DNA from: Astragalus membranaceus | Taxonomy: Eukaryota; Streptophyta; Magnoliopsida; Fabales; Fabaceae | Length of the DNA: 64,000 nt | NCBI GenBank assembly: GCA_039519185.1 | Contig: CM076846.1 | Location: forward strand, 126,484,182 to 126,548,181 | Direction: 5' to 3' | In this document: positions 43,555-55,097 of the stretch, in pieces | Layout: every line of letters starts with the position of its first letter | How positions within the stretch are numbered: position 1 is the stretch's first letter | Translations under genes and position numbers: made by a program | The notes under the pieces: model-generated | Seen by the model: only the letters and a program-made list of their open reading frames with translations | Databases searched by the model: none | Told to the model about the DNA's origin: nothing

Positions 43555-45485
43555 TTATTGCAGAGAGAGTGGAATTTTATTTTTAAGTGTGTGGTAGAGT
43601 GGTTTGGTCCGGGATCCGGTGAATCCGGATAGGGCCGTTCCTCTGTATGGAGTGAGATCCTCCCTGTCGATCCCCATTTTTTTTATAAGATCGACAAAAA
43701 GGATGTCAGACGAGTTCCCTTGGTCTACCAAGATTCTCCTTACTTCTTTGTTGGCTATGATCGCCGAGACTGTGAGGGGGACGTGTTTGTTGGGTTTCCC
43801 GTCCATAAGATCTTCGTCATCGAAAGATAATGGAGGTCGATTCGAAGTGGATGGGGGTGCCGATGTTGAAGCTACGTTCAATAAGTATTTCCACTTTTGT
43901 TTCATTGATTTTCCGAATCCTTCATGCTCAAATCCTCCTGCGATTATCATTATGACTGAGTGAGCTTTCGACCTTCTATAATCTTGCTCTTCATCATTGG
44001 AATTGCCTTTCTGCTTACCCCTTTTTCTTTGCACCTCATCTTCTCGCTCTTCTTTAACCTCGCCGGTGGGTGCTCCGGGCTTTTTGACATAACCAGACAA
44101 TTTTCCTCGTTTGATCAAGTCTTCAATGTCGTACTTTAAAGCATTGCAGTGGTTCGTGTCATGACCATTGCTTCTGTGGTATCTGCAGTATTTGTTAGTC
44201 TTTTGCCCAGGTCGGTGAGGCAGAGGTCTGGGAGTTCTGACATCTCTGAACTCGACGTTCCAACATTCCCCCAACAATTGGGCGTTGGAGACGTTGAGTT
44301 CTGTGTAGACCTGGTGACGATTCCAAGGAGGTCGGGGATCTCTGTTTCCTCGGTTATCGTTTCCTCTGTTGTCTCTTTCCAGGCGAGGTTTTGATGGTTC
44401 AGGTTGTGATGACATTTTCCCGATCTTGGCGTTCTCCTCTTCGATGATAAAACACTGGGATAGCTGGAGGAACTCCTGCAGGGTGCTTGGTTCCCAAGTG
44501 TTGATATGTTTTTTTGGAAGGACTTCCAGGAAGTAGGCCTTGCGCCATGAAGAAAATTCGGAAAGCATCGTCCAGTTCTCAAACTTGGAGAGCTTCGGAG
44601 TTGAATCTTTCTACGTATTCTGAGGGGCTCGTTCACCCTCTGTACCACAGACATTAATACGTTTTTGTTCTTGAGTTTACTTTTGGAATGGGCAAAGTGT
44701 ACTGAAAAGAGCTTTGCTAATTGGTCCCAAGAGGAGATAGTGTTTGATCTTAAAGTCCTGAACCATTTTGATGCCACTTTGTCGAGTGTTAATGGAAAGA
44801 TTCGATACTTCATCTCCATTGGTACATTTCTGTATTGCATGCTTGTGTCGAATTGGTCGAGGTGCCTATCAGGGTCGCCGGTTCCATCATATATTTTCAG
44901 ACCTCCAGGAGGTTTTTCGAGATACCTCGAAACTCTGTAGTTGTCGATGCTCGTTGTGAACGGGCCTTTGCGCTTGGTTAGCAATGGACGTGGTTGAGCC
45001 TGAGTCAGGTAATGACGATCGTGATAGTCATTTTCCCGGCTTCTAGACCGTTGATGTGGTGACGTAGAAGCTAAAAATAAACGAGGGCGGTGATAATTTG
45101 ATGGATCTTCCAGATCGTTATACTGTCGAGCCGGAGGAGAACGGGAACCATTCCCTCGGTGATGGCGGGGATAATTATGTGGATCTTCGAGATCGTCTAG
45201 TTGTCGAGGCGAAGGAGAACGAGAACCATTCCCTCGATGACGGCGGGGGGGAGACCGATGATGGAGCCTTCTCCTTGGTGGAGATCGATGTCTTTTTAAA
45301 ATCGGATTTCTACTTAAAAGGGAGTCCGGTTCCGGTGATTCCCGGTCCGGAATATCTCGTGCCTGGAGCCTCGCTACTTCGGCCTCGAGGCCAGTGAAGC
45401 GGGTGCTTCTTTCTTGGTTTACTACCTCCTGTCTAGCCAGCAATTGGACGAGCTGTTGAACAGCATCAGTTAGGGCCGGAAGCAA
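43555..45485 (-). pseudogene. Tat element gag and protease
   Basis: The minus-strand gag begins at 45485 with MLPALTDAVQQLVQLLA and an Arg/Ser/Pro-rich stretch. The capsid-like core reads YDGTGDPDRHLDQFDTSM and LTLDKVASKWFRTLRSNTIS. A frame change and a TGA occur near 44590-44640. The frame used from 44530 onward gives HINTWEPSTLQEFLQLSQ and the variant zinc knuckle CRYHRSNGHDTNHC (CX2HX4HX4C) typical of Tat gag. The protease reads RRILVDQGNSSDILF, with VDQG in place of the more familiar D(S/T)G. Downstream lies GTALSGFTG. Confidence 0.88.
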
Positions 45486-45737
45486 CGGAGGGGGGAGGTG
45501 GTAAGTCGGTCCCGTCGAGGCTTACTTGTACTTGGGCAAGGTTTGGATTGGGTCATTGAAGACGTGCTTGGGTGGAATTGGTCAAGCTTTCAACATGGCC
45601 TTCAGGGGTTTGTTGAGGCTGAAGCCCGGGCACGACTGGTTCCAAAATGGGTCCGACAACAAAACTGGCCAGTTTTTAACAGAGTTTAGGTGCCATTGAG
45701 TATCAAGGAAATGAGAGAGGAACTAGAGTGTTTTGAC

Positions 45738-45756
45738 CTCCCACTGTGGTCGCCAA
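45738..45756 (-). promoter_or_regulatory. Primer binding site-like sequence
   Basis: Directly after the 5' LTR the minus strand reads TTGGCGACCACAGTGGGA. This has the TGGCGAC...GGGGA shape of Tat/Ogre primer sites. The tRNA species was not determined. Confidence 0.6.
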
Positions 45757-46240
45757 TGTTCTGTATTGTACTTACGAGCTTTATGATAAGATAGAAGTAG
45801 TTAGTAGATGTTTTGTCCTTGATAATGTGGCTATCTTAAAGTGACGGCCTTGTTCGATCTTGAGATTGTGGTCTTGCTCGATCTTGAGATGGTGGTCTTT
45901 GTTCGATCTTGAGATGGTGGTCTTTGTCCGATCTTGAGATTGTGGTCTTTGTTCGATCTTGACGTGGCGGTGTTGTACCTGCAATAACACTCCGAAGCTC
46001 AAGTCAGTGTTTGAGTAACTATGTGGTGGTTGCAGAAATTACTTACATTTATGAGTATTGAAGGTGGTATTTATAGAGTTTGTGTGATGTATGTTCAGAC
46101 GATCTTGAGCCGTCAGATCCCACCGAGTTATCTGAGCCGTTGGTTGATTGGGCTAGATTTTCTGGCTATGGGTCGTTTTGTTATTGGGCCATGCAGGGGG
46201 GTGCAAATATTGCTGAGGCCTTTTACTTATTACCATAACA
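45757..46240 (-). repeat. Tat element 5' LTR (internal full copy)
   Basis: 484 bp, the same termini and length as the copy at 35779-36262, with the same 24-25 bp tandem units at about 45850-45965. Unusually, it is followed on its outer side by polypurine tract and 3' internal sequence rather than host DNA. Confidence 0.92.
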
Positions 46241-46440
46241 GTGGCCCCCCAAGCCTGGTCGCCTGAAGGGCGATCTTGGCTTGATGAGCTGATGTCACCT
46301 TATGTTGTCGATCATAGGATGCACCGAGCTTTCTTTTTTGAGGGACTCAAAAAATGGGTGGCTTATGTTGGTCATGGGTTTTGTCGAGCTTGATTTACTT
46401 AATCGATCTTGAGATGTACCGATCTTTCTTTACCGATCTT

Positions 46441-46500
46441 GTTATTAGGCCTTGCAGAGGGTGCAAATATTGCTGAGGTATTTTACTTATTACCATAACA
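46441..46500 (-). repeat. Partial LTR at the outer edge of the Tat element
   Basis: About 60 bases matching the first 60 of the LTR (TGTTATGGTAATAAG start on the minus strand) end exactly at the ATATG duplication. The remainder of this outer LTR is deleted. Confidence 0.88.
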
Positions 46501-46999
46501 ATATGTATGAATGATAGATTGAGATCTTAGAACATCATAGGGTTATATAGTACATGAAAAAGCTGTGCCCATGTTTAATTGCAGTTAAAAAATCCATGTG
46601 ACAGTCAAACGTGATGTGCCACAAAAAATCTTCCCAGATGCATTTTCCCTTGGGTCACAGAAGCTGTGCCCATTATAGTAGGGTTTTACTTTCCCCACAC
46701 CCCCTCCTACTCAAAACACACCCCTTCACCCTACACATTTACTAAACTAACCCCACTTAAAATTGATTTTCCCCCTTTACCCCTCTCCCTCTTCTTCTCC
46801 TTCAACACAACACACCCCTCTAAAATCCCAAACCTCCCCCCCCCCTCTCCACTCCAAACCCACCCATCCTCACCTTCATCATTCACTCCTATTCAACTAC
46901 CCAACATTGGCAACTAGCTCAAGGTAATAACCCTACCAAACTTTTTTCATTTTTGTTCTGTTTTTAGTTTTTCACGCCATTTTTTTTTCTGTATTCGCG

Positions 47000-47153
47000 C
47001 TCCGTTCGAACAGGGTCGTTCGAACATGTTCGAATGATCGTGTTCGAACAAGTGTTTAATGGGGTGTGACTTTGCTAGGTTCGAACACTATCATTCGAAC
47101 GTGTTCGCATAAGGGCGTTCGAACAGCGTTCGCATAAGGCCGTTCGAACAGTA
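47000..47153. repeat. Left TTCGAA cluster of the MULE
   Basis: Eight TTCGAA hexamers, mostly within CGTTCGAACA, plus two related GTTCGCATAAGG units, in about 155 bases just before the gene start. Confidence 0.9.
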
Positions 47154-47162
47154 GCAGATGAG

Positions 47163-49084
47163 ATGACAACTGACATCGTAGAATCCCAAGATTTTACTAG
47201 TTCGTTCAAAACGGATACGGTAATAATGAATTAGTTGTTTTAATTTTAGCGAACTATTCAATTTATTTAACTGACACTTAGTAATTGAATTTCAGTTATT
47301 CCCTAGTCGTGAGGAGCTGCTGACGTGGGTGCGTGCGGTTGGAAAATCTCTTGGGATACAACATTCTGACCTTAAAATGCACTTCGAGCATAGTTTGAGT
47401 AGAGTGAAAGTACACCACTTGAAGAAGAAGATTTTTGATGAAATTAAGGGTTTAGTTTCATCTAATGCTATAGACCATATTTTGGATGAGATGCAACACA
47501 CTGGATCCGTTTCACTTAACCCATCATTATGTCAACACACGCTCCGGACCACACACGGACTACCATGTGCATGTGAGCTTTCAAGGTATGATGTACAAAC
47601 TCATAATTATATTGTGTCTACAAAAAAGACTTTGTTATGTCAATTGGGTTGTCACTAAATCAATGTCGCATTTTTTGTAGGGTTATGATGGACTGCACTC
47701 CAATTCCCTTGAGCATGATTCACCAACATTGGCAGAGGTTGAATTTCAAAATACAGACAGAGGTAATGGATGATGAGTTGAGTGTAGACATTGAACTTGA
47801 AGCTATCAAAAGAAGGTTTGAGGCCTCTGATCACGCCGGTAGAGTTATGATTAAAGCAAAAGCACGTGAATTGGCATTCCCAGACACGACTTCCATGTGT
47901 CCACCTCCGGATACGATCATTACAAAGGGAGCACCAAAAAAAGATAAGAAAGGGAAAGTTGATTACTCAACAAAGCGAGACAAGTCTTTTTGGGAGCATG
48001 TAGATGACAAATTTGACTCCCCCGATGGTTCATCTAGTGGATGTTTTGCTCAGTCTCGTAAACGCCCTACTCCTCCCCAAAGTAGGAGTGGAACGCCTAC
48101 AAACCCACACAGTTCGGGTTCCACTCCTACTTTGTCAACGTGTCCAGCACCCAATCCATCAGAAAGCAAAAAGAGAACTCAAGCTGACAGTGCTACTACA
48201 TTCCCTACTCCTCCACTACATAAGAAACCAACACCCACACCTATTGTTACAGAAGCTGCTGCTACTACTGTTTCAACAGCTCTTATTTTGACACCAACAC
48301 TTACTTTGACACCAGCTCCTCATCCAAAACCCACACCTATGGATGCTGCACACATTGATGTTTTTAATACTTACATAATAGGGATGCCAGAATACATGCG
48401 TTCCTATGTTCAAAAAATTGTTAATGTGGTAGGTGATGGAAATTGTGGCTTCCGGTGTATTGCTGCATTTCTTGGTAGGGGTGAGGAGGCTTGGCAGTCA
48501 GTCAGAACTGATCTGATGGAGGAGCTTAACCAATACAATGACTTCTACACTAGACTGTATGGTGGTATTGGTAAGGTCACATTTTTGATGAGGGCATTGT
48601 TGAGGGCACATCATGGACATAATGTTGAAGATAATTGGATGACTACACCAGATATGGGGTATCTAATCAGTAACAAGTACAAAGTCGTCCTGACTTGTTG
48701 GTCACCTAATTGTTGTTACACAATTTTTCCATTCAATGTTGCACCATTCAGAACTGCCCGACAGTTCAACATCCTTTTGGTACCAGAACACAAACACTTT
48801 GTACAGGTAAACTGTCTTCTATTTAGATTCAATGTAGTAATTCCAAAACATTACATAACATTCTGTTTTTTGTTGTCTTTTTGAAGGTCTTTATGAAGCC
48901 TGTAAGTCCAATGCCCTTGCCGGATTTGATATGGAATACTAATAGGGCACCCATAGCAAAGGGTTGGGACTCGCTTTTTGTTGGCCGGATACAAAAGTGG
49001 AAGAATTTGCTCATACAATCACAACCCCCCCATCCCCTTCCTTGTGTAGATTTAAGTAAAGATAGTGATGGTAGTCAATGTTAA
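47163..49084 (+). CDS. MULE-encoded OTU cysteine protease fused to transposase remnants
   Basis: I read four exons, 47163-47219, 47296-47585, 47681-48806 and 48887-49084, all with GT/AG junctions. Together they give an uninterrupted 556-residue frame. The N-terminus (MTTDIVESQDFTSSFKTDT, then FPSREELLTWVRAVGKSLG) is the start of FAR1-like MULE transposases. It jumps directly to the transposase C-terminal region (LRTTHGLPCACELSR, PIPLSMIHQHW, RELAFPDTTSMCPPP), so the DDE core is missing. A Ser/Thr/Pro-rich linker follows, then an OTU domain from about residue 350. The motif VGDGNCGFRC holds Asp~368 and Cys~371, and EHKHF holds His~488, so the catalytic triad looks complete. OTU proteases cleave ubiquitin chains. 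Such domains occur at the C-terminus of some plant MULE proteins. There is no direct evidence that it is expressed. Confidence 0.82.
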
Positions 49085-49211
49085 GTTAGGTTTATAATTT
49101 TGGTACACAATGTTGTATAATTTTGGTACATAATGTTAAAGTTATGTTTATATTTTGAAATCACCAAAACTGTGTGCTGATTTATTTAGTTTCTGTTTCT
49201 GCATAACAGTG

Positions 49212-49438
49212 GTTCGCATGTGGCCATTCGAACGCCTGTTCGAACGCACCCATTCGAACACGTTCGAATAAAGCCATTCGAGGCAGCCAAAACACACCCT
49301 CACACCATCAGTTAACAATATTTCTTAACACGGATGACATTATTCGAACAGGTTCGAACGATGTCATGCGAACAGTACCAATTCCTTAACACGCACAATG
49401 TCGTTCGAACTGGTTCGCATAACCTCGTTCGAACAGTC
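49212..49438. repeat. Right TTCGAA cluster of the MULE
   Basis: Eight TTCGAA hexamers with two GGTTCGCAT units mirror the left cluster in number and motif. The cluster lies between the gene and the right TIR. Confidence 0.9.
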
Positions 49439-49549
49439 ACTTAACCCGTGTTACACGAGCGTCCCACGCGAGGTCATTTTGGGGAAAAATAAGTTGGGGG
49501 GTGTGCGAGGAGTAGGAGGGGGTGTGGGGAAAGCAAACTCCTTATAGTA

Positions 49550-49904
49550 ATCAAGATTTTTAGCCCAACTCAATAAAGCTCGAACCCGTACTGGATTAGT
49601 TCGTCAGGCCACGCATAGCCCAGATGCATGCAAATTAAAAATAAGGTTTAGAATTTAATTGTTTACTAACTTAATGAGTGGCTGAGTGCATGATATTTTT
49701 TAGTTCACAACTAGTACGTTGATATAATATATACATCGTACTTATTGCCACCTCTATTGATTGTGATGTATCTTGCCCATGAAAGGAAAGTACGGTGCTC
49801 AATTATTATGATGAGGAATCAATCATAGTGGACATTTGTGTGAATTGTATGCATCATATTCGTGATTTGAGTATATAGGCGAAAAATACCAATGAATTGG
49901 AATG
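49550..49904. other. Intergenic, nothing recognised
   Basis: AT-rich spacer between the MULE and the next MITE. Confidence 0.5.
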
Positions 49905-49912
49905 GTGGAGAC

Positions 49913-50147
49913 CAAGGTTCTAAATAGCGGTCGCGGTCGCGGTTGCGGTCGCGTTAAGGCTTTCGCGTTTTCGGGCGTTGCGGCTGTTGCGTTACAAGTT
50001 GCGGTCGTCGCGGTGTGAATTAATCAAAATAATGCATAAATTTTATTAAAATTATTTGTCGCGGCCGTTTTGTCGCGATAACGGTCACTACCGAGACAGT
50101 TTTGTCGCGGCCGTTTTCGGTGTAACGGACCGTTTTTTAGAACCTTG
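49913..50147. mobile_element. CpG-rich hAT-type MITE (235 bp)
   Basis: The termini CAAGGTTCTAAA and TTTAGAACCTTG are perfect inverted repeats. The flanks GTGGAGAC at 49905-49912 and 50148-50155 are an exact 8-bp target duplication, as for hAT elements. The interior is made of GCGGTCGCGG, GTCGCGGCCGTTTT and similar CpG-dense repeats, an extreme contrast with the AT-rich surroundings. Confidence 0.9.
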
Positions 50148-50155
50148 GTGGAGAC

Positions 50156-50940
50156 CTTATGGGCAGTTTGAATTTCATGTGCGAAGTGCCAAGTCTGAAT
50201 TTCATGCCTTAATATTTATGGTTCATATATATTGAAATTAATCGTTTTAATACAAACTAAAGTAAAATAAAATATTATGGAACAAAAGTCAAAGTCTACA
50301 TCAATAATTATAGCAAAAATAATTATACGTATCCATCAATCGAGCACATAGTAGGAGCATTCTTGAGTAGCATCAACATTCACACAATAATCTTTTAATA
50401 TTATCCTTCTTGCATTTTTTGCTGCAATTGTTAATAAAGGGGAAATGGTTATTGAATAAACAAGTCAGCTCCTATCTTGGTCTTCTTCATTCAAACAATA
50501 AGGAGTTTTATGTGAGAACGATAAGTACCTACCAAGAGTATTCAAAAGTATTCTTAAGACCATTCACGATTTACATATCTATTTTAGGACCATTTTTTAC
50601 CAGTTCACGTCTCAAGTCACTTTTAAGGTTATTATTCCATGTTCTTGGACCATAAATGTCTAATGAAATAGACTCACTAGATTATTCATTATATCAAAAG
50701 CAAAGATATTTTCATTTTCATTACAATCTACATCATCAGAGCACAGTTAGATGCATTACTATGGTCATCTTTATTCATTGTTTGCATTCAAAATACCTTG
50801 CTTATGATTATTTATGTCTGATTGTTCATTCTTTAAATTTTCAGCATCAGAGGCTTGGTTATGTGGATTCACATCATTCTGTTTAGAAATCGTAGAAGGT
50901 TTGGTAAAGTGTGAGTAAAATTTGGGTTGGGACTAGAAAG
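50156..50940. other. Intergenic, nothing recognised
   Basis: AT-rich sequence. Open frames at 50410-50886 have no recognisable product. Confidence 0.5.
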
Positions 50941-51002
50941 GATTATTTTAATTTTTTTTTTGGTGAGAAACAAGGGGGTACACCCCCAAGGAACAAAAGC
51001 GA

Positions 51003-54000
51003 TTACACAAACACTTTCCCCATTTTATCCTCAAGGAGATAATCGAGGATGAAATTAGGGGCAGTGTTGTAAAGTTCAGAATTACAACTAATCGAAAGAC
51101 TGTGTTTAGCTAGCACATCAGCCACTTTGTTGACTTCCCTAGGAATCTTGGACCATCTAATACAAACACTAGCATTTAACATGCTTTTAATATCATCAAT
51201 AATGTAGGAGAGAGGGTGATGGGTTGGTGAACCGGCCAACAACATCTCAATTGCCTCCAGAGAATCAGAACACACAATTATCTTCTGCTCTCCTCTTCTT
51301 CTCGCCAACGACACTCCATGCCAAATTGCGAGCAGCTCACACTGAAGAACAGAGCCCGGACGCAATTTCTGAGAAAAAGCGAAAACGAAATCACCACGAT
51401 GATCTCTTGCAACACCACCACAACCTGAATTGAAGCCATTGTTTTTTACTGAAGCATCGACACTGAGGTTGATGAAGCTAGGGGGCGGAGGACACCAACA
51501 AACAGGCAGCAGATCCATGCAGTTGCGAAGAACAGGGCTTAAATTACGAAACAGAGCCTTGTTTTTGTTGATCAGAACAACTAATTCTTGAGCACGGATG
51601 AGGATAGATCTGAAGCTGCAACTCTTCCCATTGAAGACGACATCGTTCCGGGCACACCAAATACTATCCAAGACAGTACCAAAGGTAATATGCCAATTAA
51701 AGTTTTCCTTCTTCAACCTGCGTAAGTTTAATTCAAGCCAATTAAACCAATTAGAGTTAGTAAACTCTCGGTTTAGGGATTGGTAAGCAATTCCACAGAT
51801 TAGTGATTTTGTAGCAATCCCTAAAAGTATGGAACAAAGTTTCAGCATAGCCCCCACAAATGGGGCAGAGATTCCGATCTGTCATGTGCCTTCTTGTTCT
51901 TTCAGCATTAGTTAATAACACCTTGTTCATTGCTTTCCATAGGAAAATTTTGATTCTCTCAGGACCATTCCAATTCCAAACCACCAGAAAGTTTCCTTCC
52001 GGAGGCACCATAGGAGCTTTCTTAATGGATAGGTAAGCAGAACTAGTCGTGAAGGAGCCATCAGTGGTGTGCATCCATCTGAATTCATCATCATTGTGAA
52101 TAATTCTAGGAGCAAGAATTTCTAGAATTTTGTTAACAACATCTTCAGGTAAGAATTCTTTTAACACAAGAGTATCCCAATTACCTTAGGCATTTGTAAA
52201 ATCACTAACCCTTCTTTGACATAAATTGTCATTGAGAGGTTAAATTGTAGAGTTGATTAAGGGAGTAGTGTTTGGTTTCCAAACATCCTCCCAAAACCTG
52301 ACTGTTTCCCCATTTCCAATTTGCCAAACAAGATTGTTTCGGAAACCATTCCAATTTGTATTAATCCCTTGCCAAAAATTAGAACCAGCTTTCTTCTTAT
52401 CCATTCTAGGAAAGTCACTGACAGTGCCATACTTTCCTTTAACCACTGATTTCCACAAAGAAGGATCAGAAGAACAGAAATTCCAAGAAGCCTTGAACAT
52501 AAATGACATATTCAGGTCTCTCATTGTTCTAAGCCCAAGGCCCCCTTCTCTTTTAGGTTGACAGATTTTCTCCCAGCTGATAGAGTGGAATTTTCTTTGA
52601 CCATTATCTTCCCCCCAAATAAAACCTCTACAAATTTTATCTATATCATCACAAACACCTTTAGGGATCAGGCAAGATTGCATGACATAAGAGGGAAGAG
52701 CCTCTAAGACTGATTTAGTAAGAGTAACACGCCCTGCCATAGACAGAGTTCTAGCTTTCCAAGAGCTGAGCCTTTGATTAATTTTGTCAATCACAAACTG
52801 AAAAGTATTTTTGTTGACCCTGTCATGGAATAGAGGGATACCCAAATATTTACCTAAATCATTAGTAAATTGGAACCCCAGAGTTTCTCTGATATCAAGC
52901 TTGTTTTGGAAGGCAACATTATCAGAGAAGTAAATCCTTGTTTTATCAAGGCTAACTTTTTGACCAGAAGCTTGGCAAAAGTTTTGTAGAACTCTGTGAA
53001 TCACTTCTGCCTGATCAACGGAAGCTTCAGCAAATAAGAGTAAATCATCTGCAAAGGCAAGGTGAGATACAGCAGGACATCTAGGAGAAATCTTTATAGG
53101 TTTCCAATTCCTTTCCCCAATTTCATACTCAATTAGGTGGAATAATCTTTCCAGACATAGCACAAAAAGATAAGGAGAGATTGGATCTCCTTGTCTTATT
53201 CCCCTAGTAGGAGTGAACTCATCAAGGGCTTCACCATTCCAAAGGAGTTTCATCTTAGGAGAGGAAATACAGTGCCAGATAATATTAATAAGCTTTTCAG
53301 GTAAACCAATGACCTTCAAAGTGTCAATTATGAAATCCCATGACAATCTATCATAAGCCTTCTCCAAATCAATTTTAATTGCCATCCAACCTTTAGCCCC
53401 CTTTTTAGTTCTCATGGAATGGAATATTTCCTGGGCAACAATAATATTATCTTGCCCATGTCTTCTGGGCACAAAAGCACACTGAGCAGGCCCTACCAAG
53501 TAATTGAGAGACTCTTTAAGTCTAGAGGAGATGATCTTGGTGATAGTTTTGTAGGACACATTGCAAAGACCAATAGGTCTAAAATGTTTCATAGAAGTAA
53601 GTGTATCAATCTTGGGGATTAGAGTAATAAAAGTCTTATTCAAATCCGCAATCAATCCAAGATTCTCAAAACATTGATGAATAAGATCACAAAAGGAGGG
53701 ACCAACAATTTTCCATTGGCTTTGGAAAAATATAGCTTGAAATCCATCTGGCCCAGGGGCTTTTTTAAAGGCCCAAAACTCTTGATAATGTTGTAAATTT
53801 CCTCATTAGTTACATCCTTGGAAAGGAAGTTGAGAGTGTCCTCATCAAGAGTAGGAAAGTGATCCTGAATAGAAATGTTGTATTCTTCTCTTTGAGCACT
53901 GAAGAGATTTTGGAAATAAGTAGCTGCATTTCTTTCTATCTCTTCTTGATTATCAATCCAAATCCCTTCCTCATTCATAATAGACTTGATGTGGTTCCTC

Positions 54001-55097
54001 CTTCTTCTGACAGTTGTAATGCCATGAAAATAACGAGTGTTTTTATCCCCAAACTCAAGCCATTTAGATCTAGATTTCTGATACCAGAATATTTCTTCTT
54101 GAGCCAAGATTTCTTCATAATTCTGCCAGATTTCTTTCCTCCTGATATAAGCATTATGATTCCATCCTCTAGCCAAAATTTTATCCACCTGATAAAGCTG
54201 TCTTCTCAGTATTTTCTTCCTCTCAAAGATGTGGCCAAAATTTGATTTATTCCATAGTTTAAGAGCTTCCTGAGTGGTAGTAAGCTTAGAAGAGAATTCA
54301 TTATTAGGTACATTCCAAGCTTCCAAAACAACTCTTTCAAAATCATTATGGGTAAGCCAAGCTGCTTCAAACCGAAAGGGTCTTCTATGTCTGTTGTTAG
54401 GAGGAACCTCAGCAAATTTAATCAACAAGGCTCTGTGATCAGATTTATAAGGTAGCATATGATGAAGATTTACTTCACTAAATCTAAGCCTCCAACTTAA
54501 ATTAATGAACATTCTATCAAGCCTCTTCCTAACACCGTCTCTTTCCCAAGTAAAAGGGTCACCACAAAATCCAGCATCAATAAGATTACAGTAATTAATC
54601 ATATTTAAAAAGCTAGTTTCAGGTCTTAAGGGATTTCTGAGAGGAGGACCTTGTCTCTCAGTATCACAAACAATAGAATTAAAATCTCCAATAAGATCCC
54701 AAGGTTCAGAAATACCTTCATAAAGCTCATTTAAATCCCTCCAAATTTGCTGTCTAGGGGAATAATGAGGAGAAGCATAAATAGCAGTTAATAGCCAAGG
54801 TTGATCATACTGATACTTCACTTTCATATGGATGAATTGAGAAGTACTGCTGGTAATTTGAACATTCCAATGATTGGAATCCCAAAGACACCAGAGACCA
54901 CCTGATTGACCATTAGCATCAACAATAAAAAAGTTATCCAAACCACATCTCTTAGCTATCTTCCTAGCCATATCTCCACTAGTGTGAGTTTCAACTAGTA
55001 TAATCAAGGAGCAGAGAAGTTCTCTTTTAATGTCCTTCATGAGACCAGCAAAGCCTTTAACAGCTGTTCCTCTGCAATTCCAGCAGACAATATTCAT
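51003..55097 (-). pseudogene. LINE ORF2: endonuclease, reverse transcriptase, zinc region, RNase H
   Basis: ORF2 starts with ATG at 55097, MNIVCWNCRGTAVKGFA, overlapping the ORF1 stop as ATGA. The apurinic-type endonuclease shows LVETHTS, GDFNSIV and SDHRALLI. A frame change lies in an A6 tract (minus strand) near 53760, just before the conserved APGPDGFQ. The reverse transcriptase continues with FITLIPKI, GIRQGDPISPYLFVL and the catalytic FADDLLLFAE. Stops follow at 52240 and about 52185 in the same frame. The zf-RVT region (CPICGGYAETLFHTFRDC) is followed by another shift near 51780. The C-terminal RNase H has LSVDASVK, QCELLAIWHG, CSDSLEA and VADVLAKH. Enzymes of this kind nick DNA and copy the element RNA in place. 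This copy is inactive. Confidence 0.93.

Larger units (their letters stand above)
35779..46500 (-). mobile_element. Tat-lineage Ty3/gypsy retrotransposon with an extra LTR
   Basis: The whole block is flanked by ATATG at 35774-35778 and 46501-46505, a 5-bp target duplication. On the minus strand the order is as follows: partial LTR (46500-46441), a short piece of 3' internal sequence (46440-46241), full LTR (46240-45757), primer site, gag, protease, reverse transcriptase/RNase H, additional RNase H, integrase, antisense accessory ORF, polypurine tract, and full LTR (36262-35779). The additional RNase H and the antisense ORF place it in the Tat clade (Retand-like). The two 484-bp LTRs differ by roughly 3% by eye. 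Frameshifts and stops inactivate the coding regions. Confidence 0.93.
46681..49540 (+). mobile_element. Mutator-like element (MULE) carrying an OTU-protease gene
   Basis: The terminal inverted repeats share CTTTCCCCACACCCCCTCCT and a further ACTC. They are flanked by ATTATAGTA (46672-46680) and CTTATAGTA (49541-49549), a 9-bp target duplication with one mismatch, as Mutator elements make. Subterminal clusters of the palindrome TTCGAA, eight on each side, lie inside the TIRs. The interior holds one spliced gene on the plus strand with transposase-derived ends and an OTU domain but no DDE catalytic core. It would therefore need a helper transposase. Confidence 0.92.

Noticed and set aside
47637..48884. 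A single-exon 415-codon OTU gene starting at 47637
   Set aside because: The upstream part of this frame is intronic and the last 26 codons read into a clear intron. The four-exon model joins conserved transposase and OTU segments with canonical splice sites.
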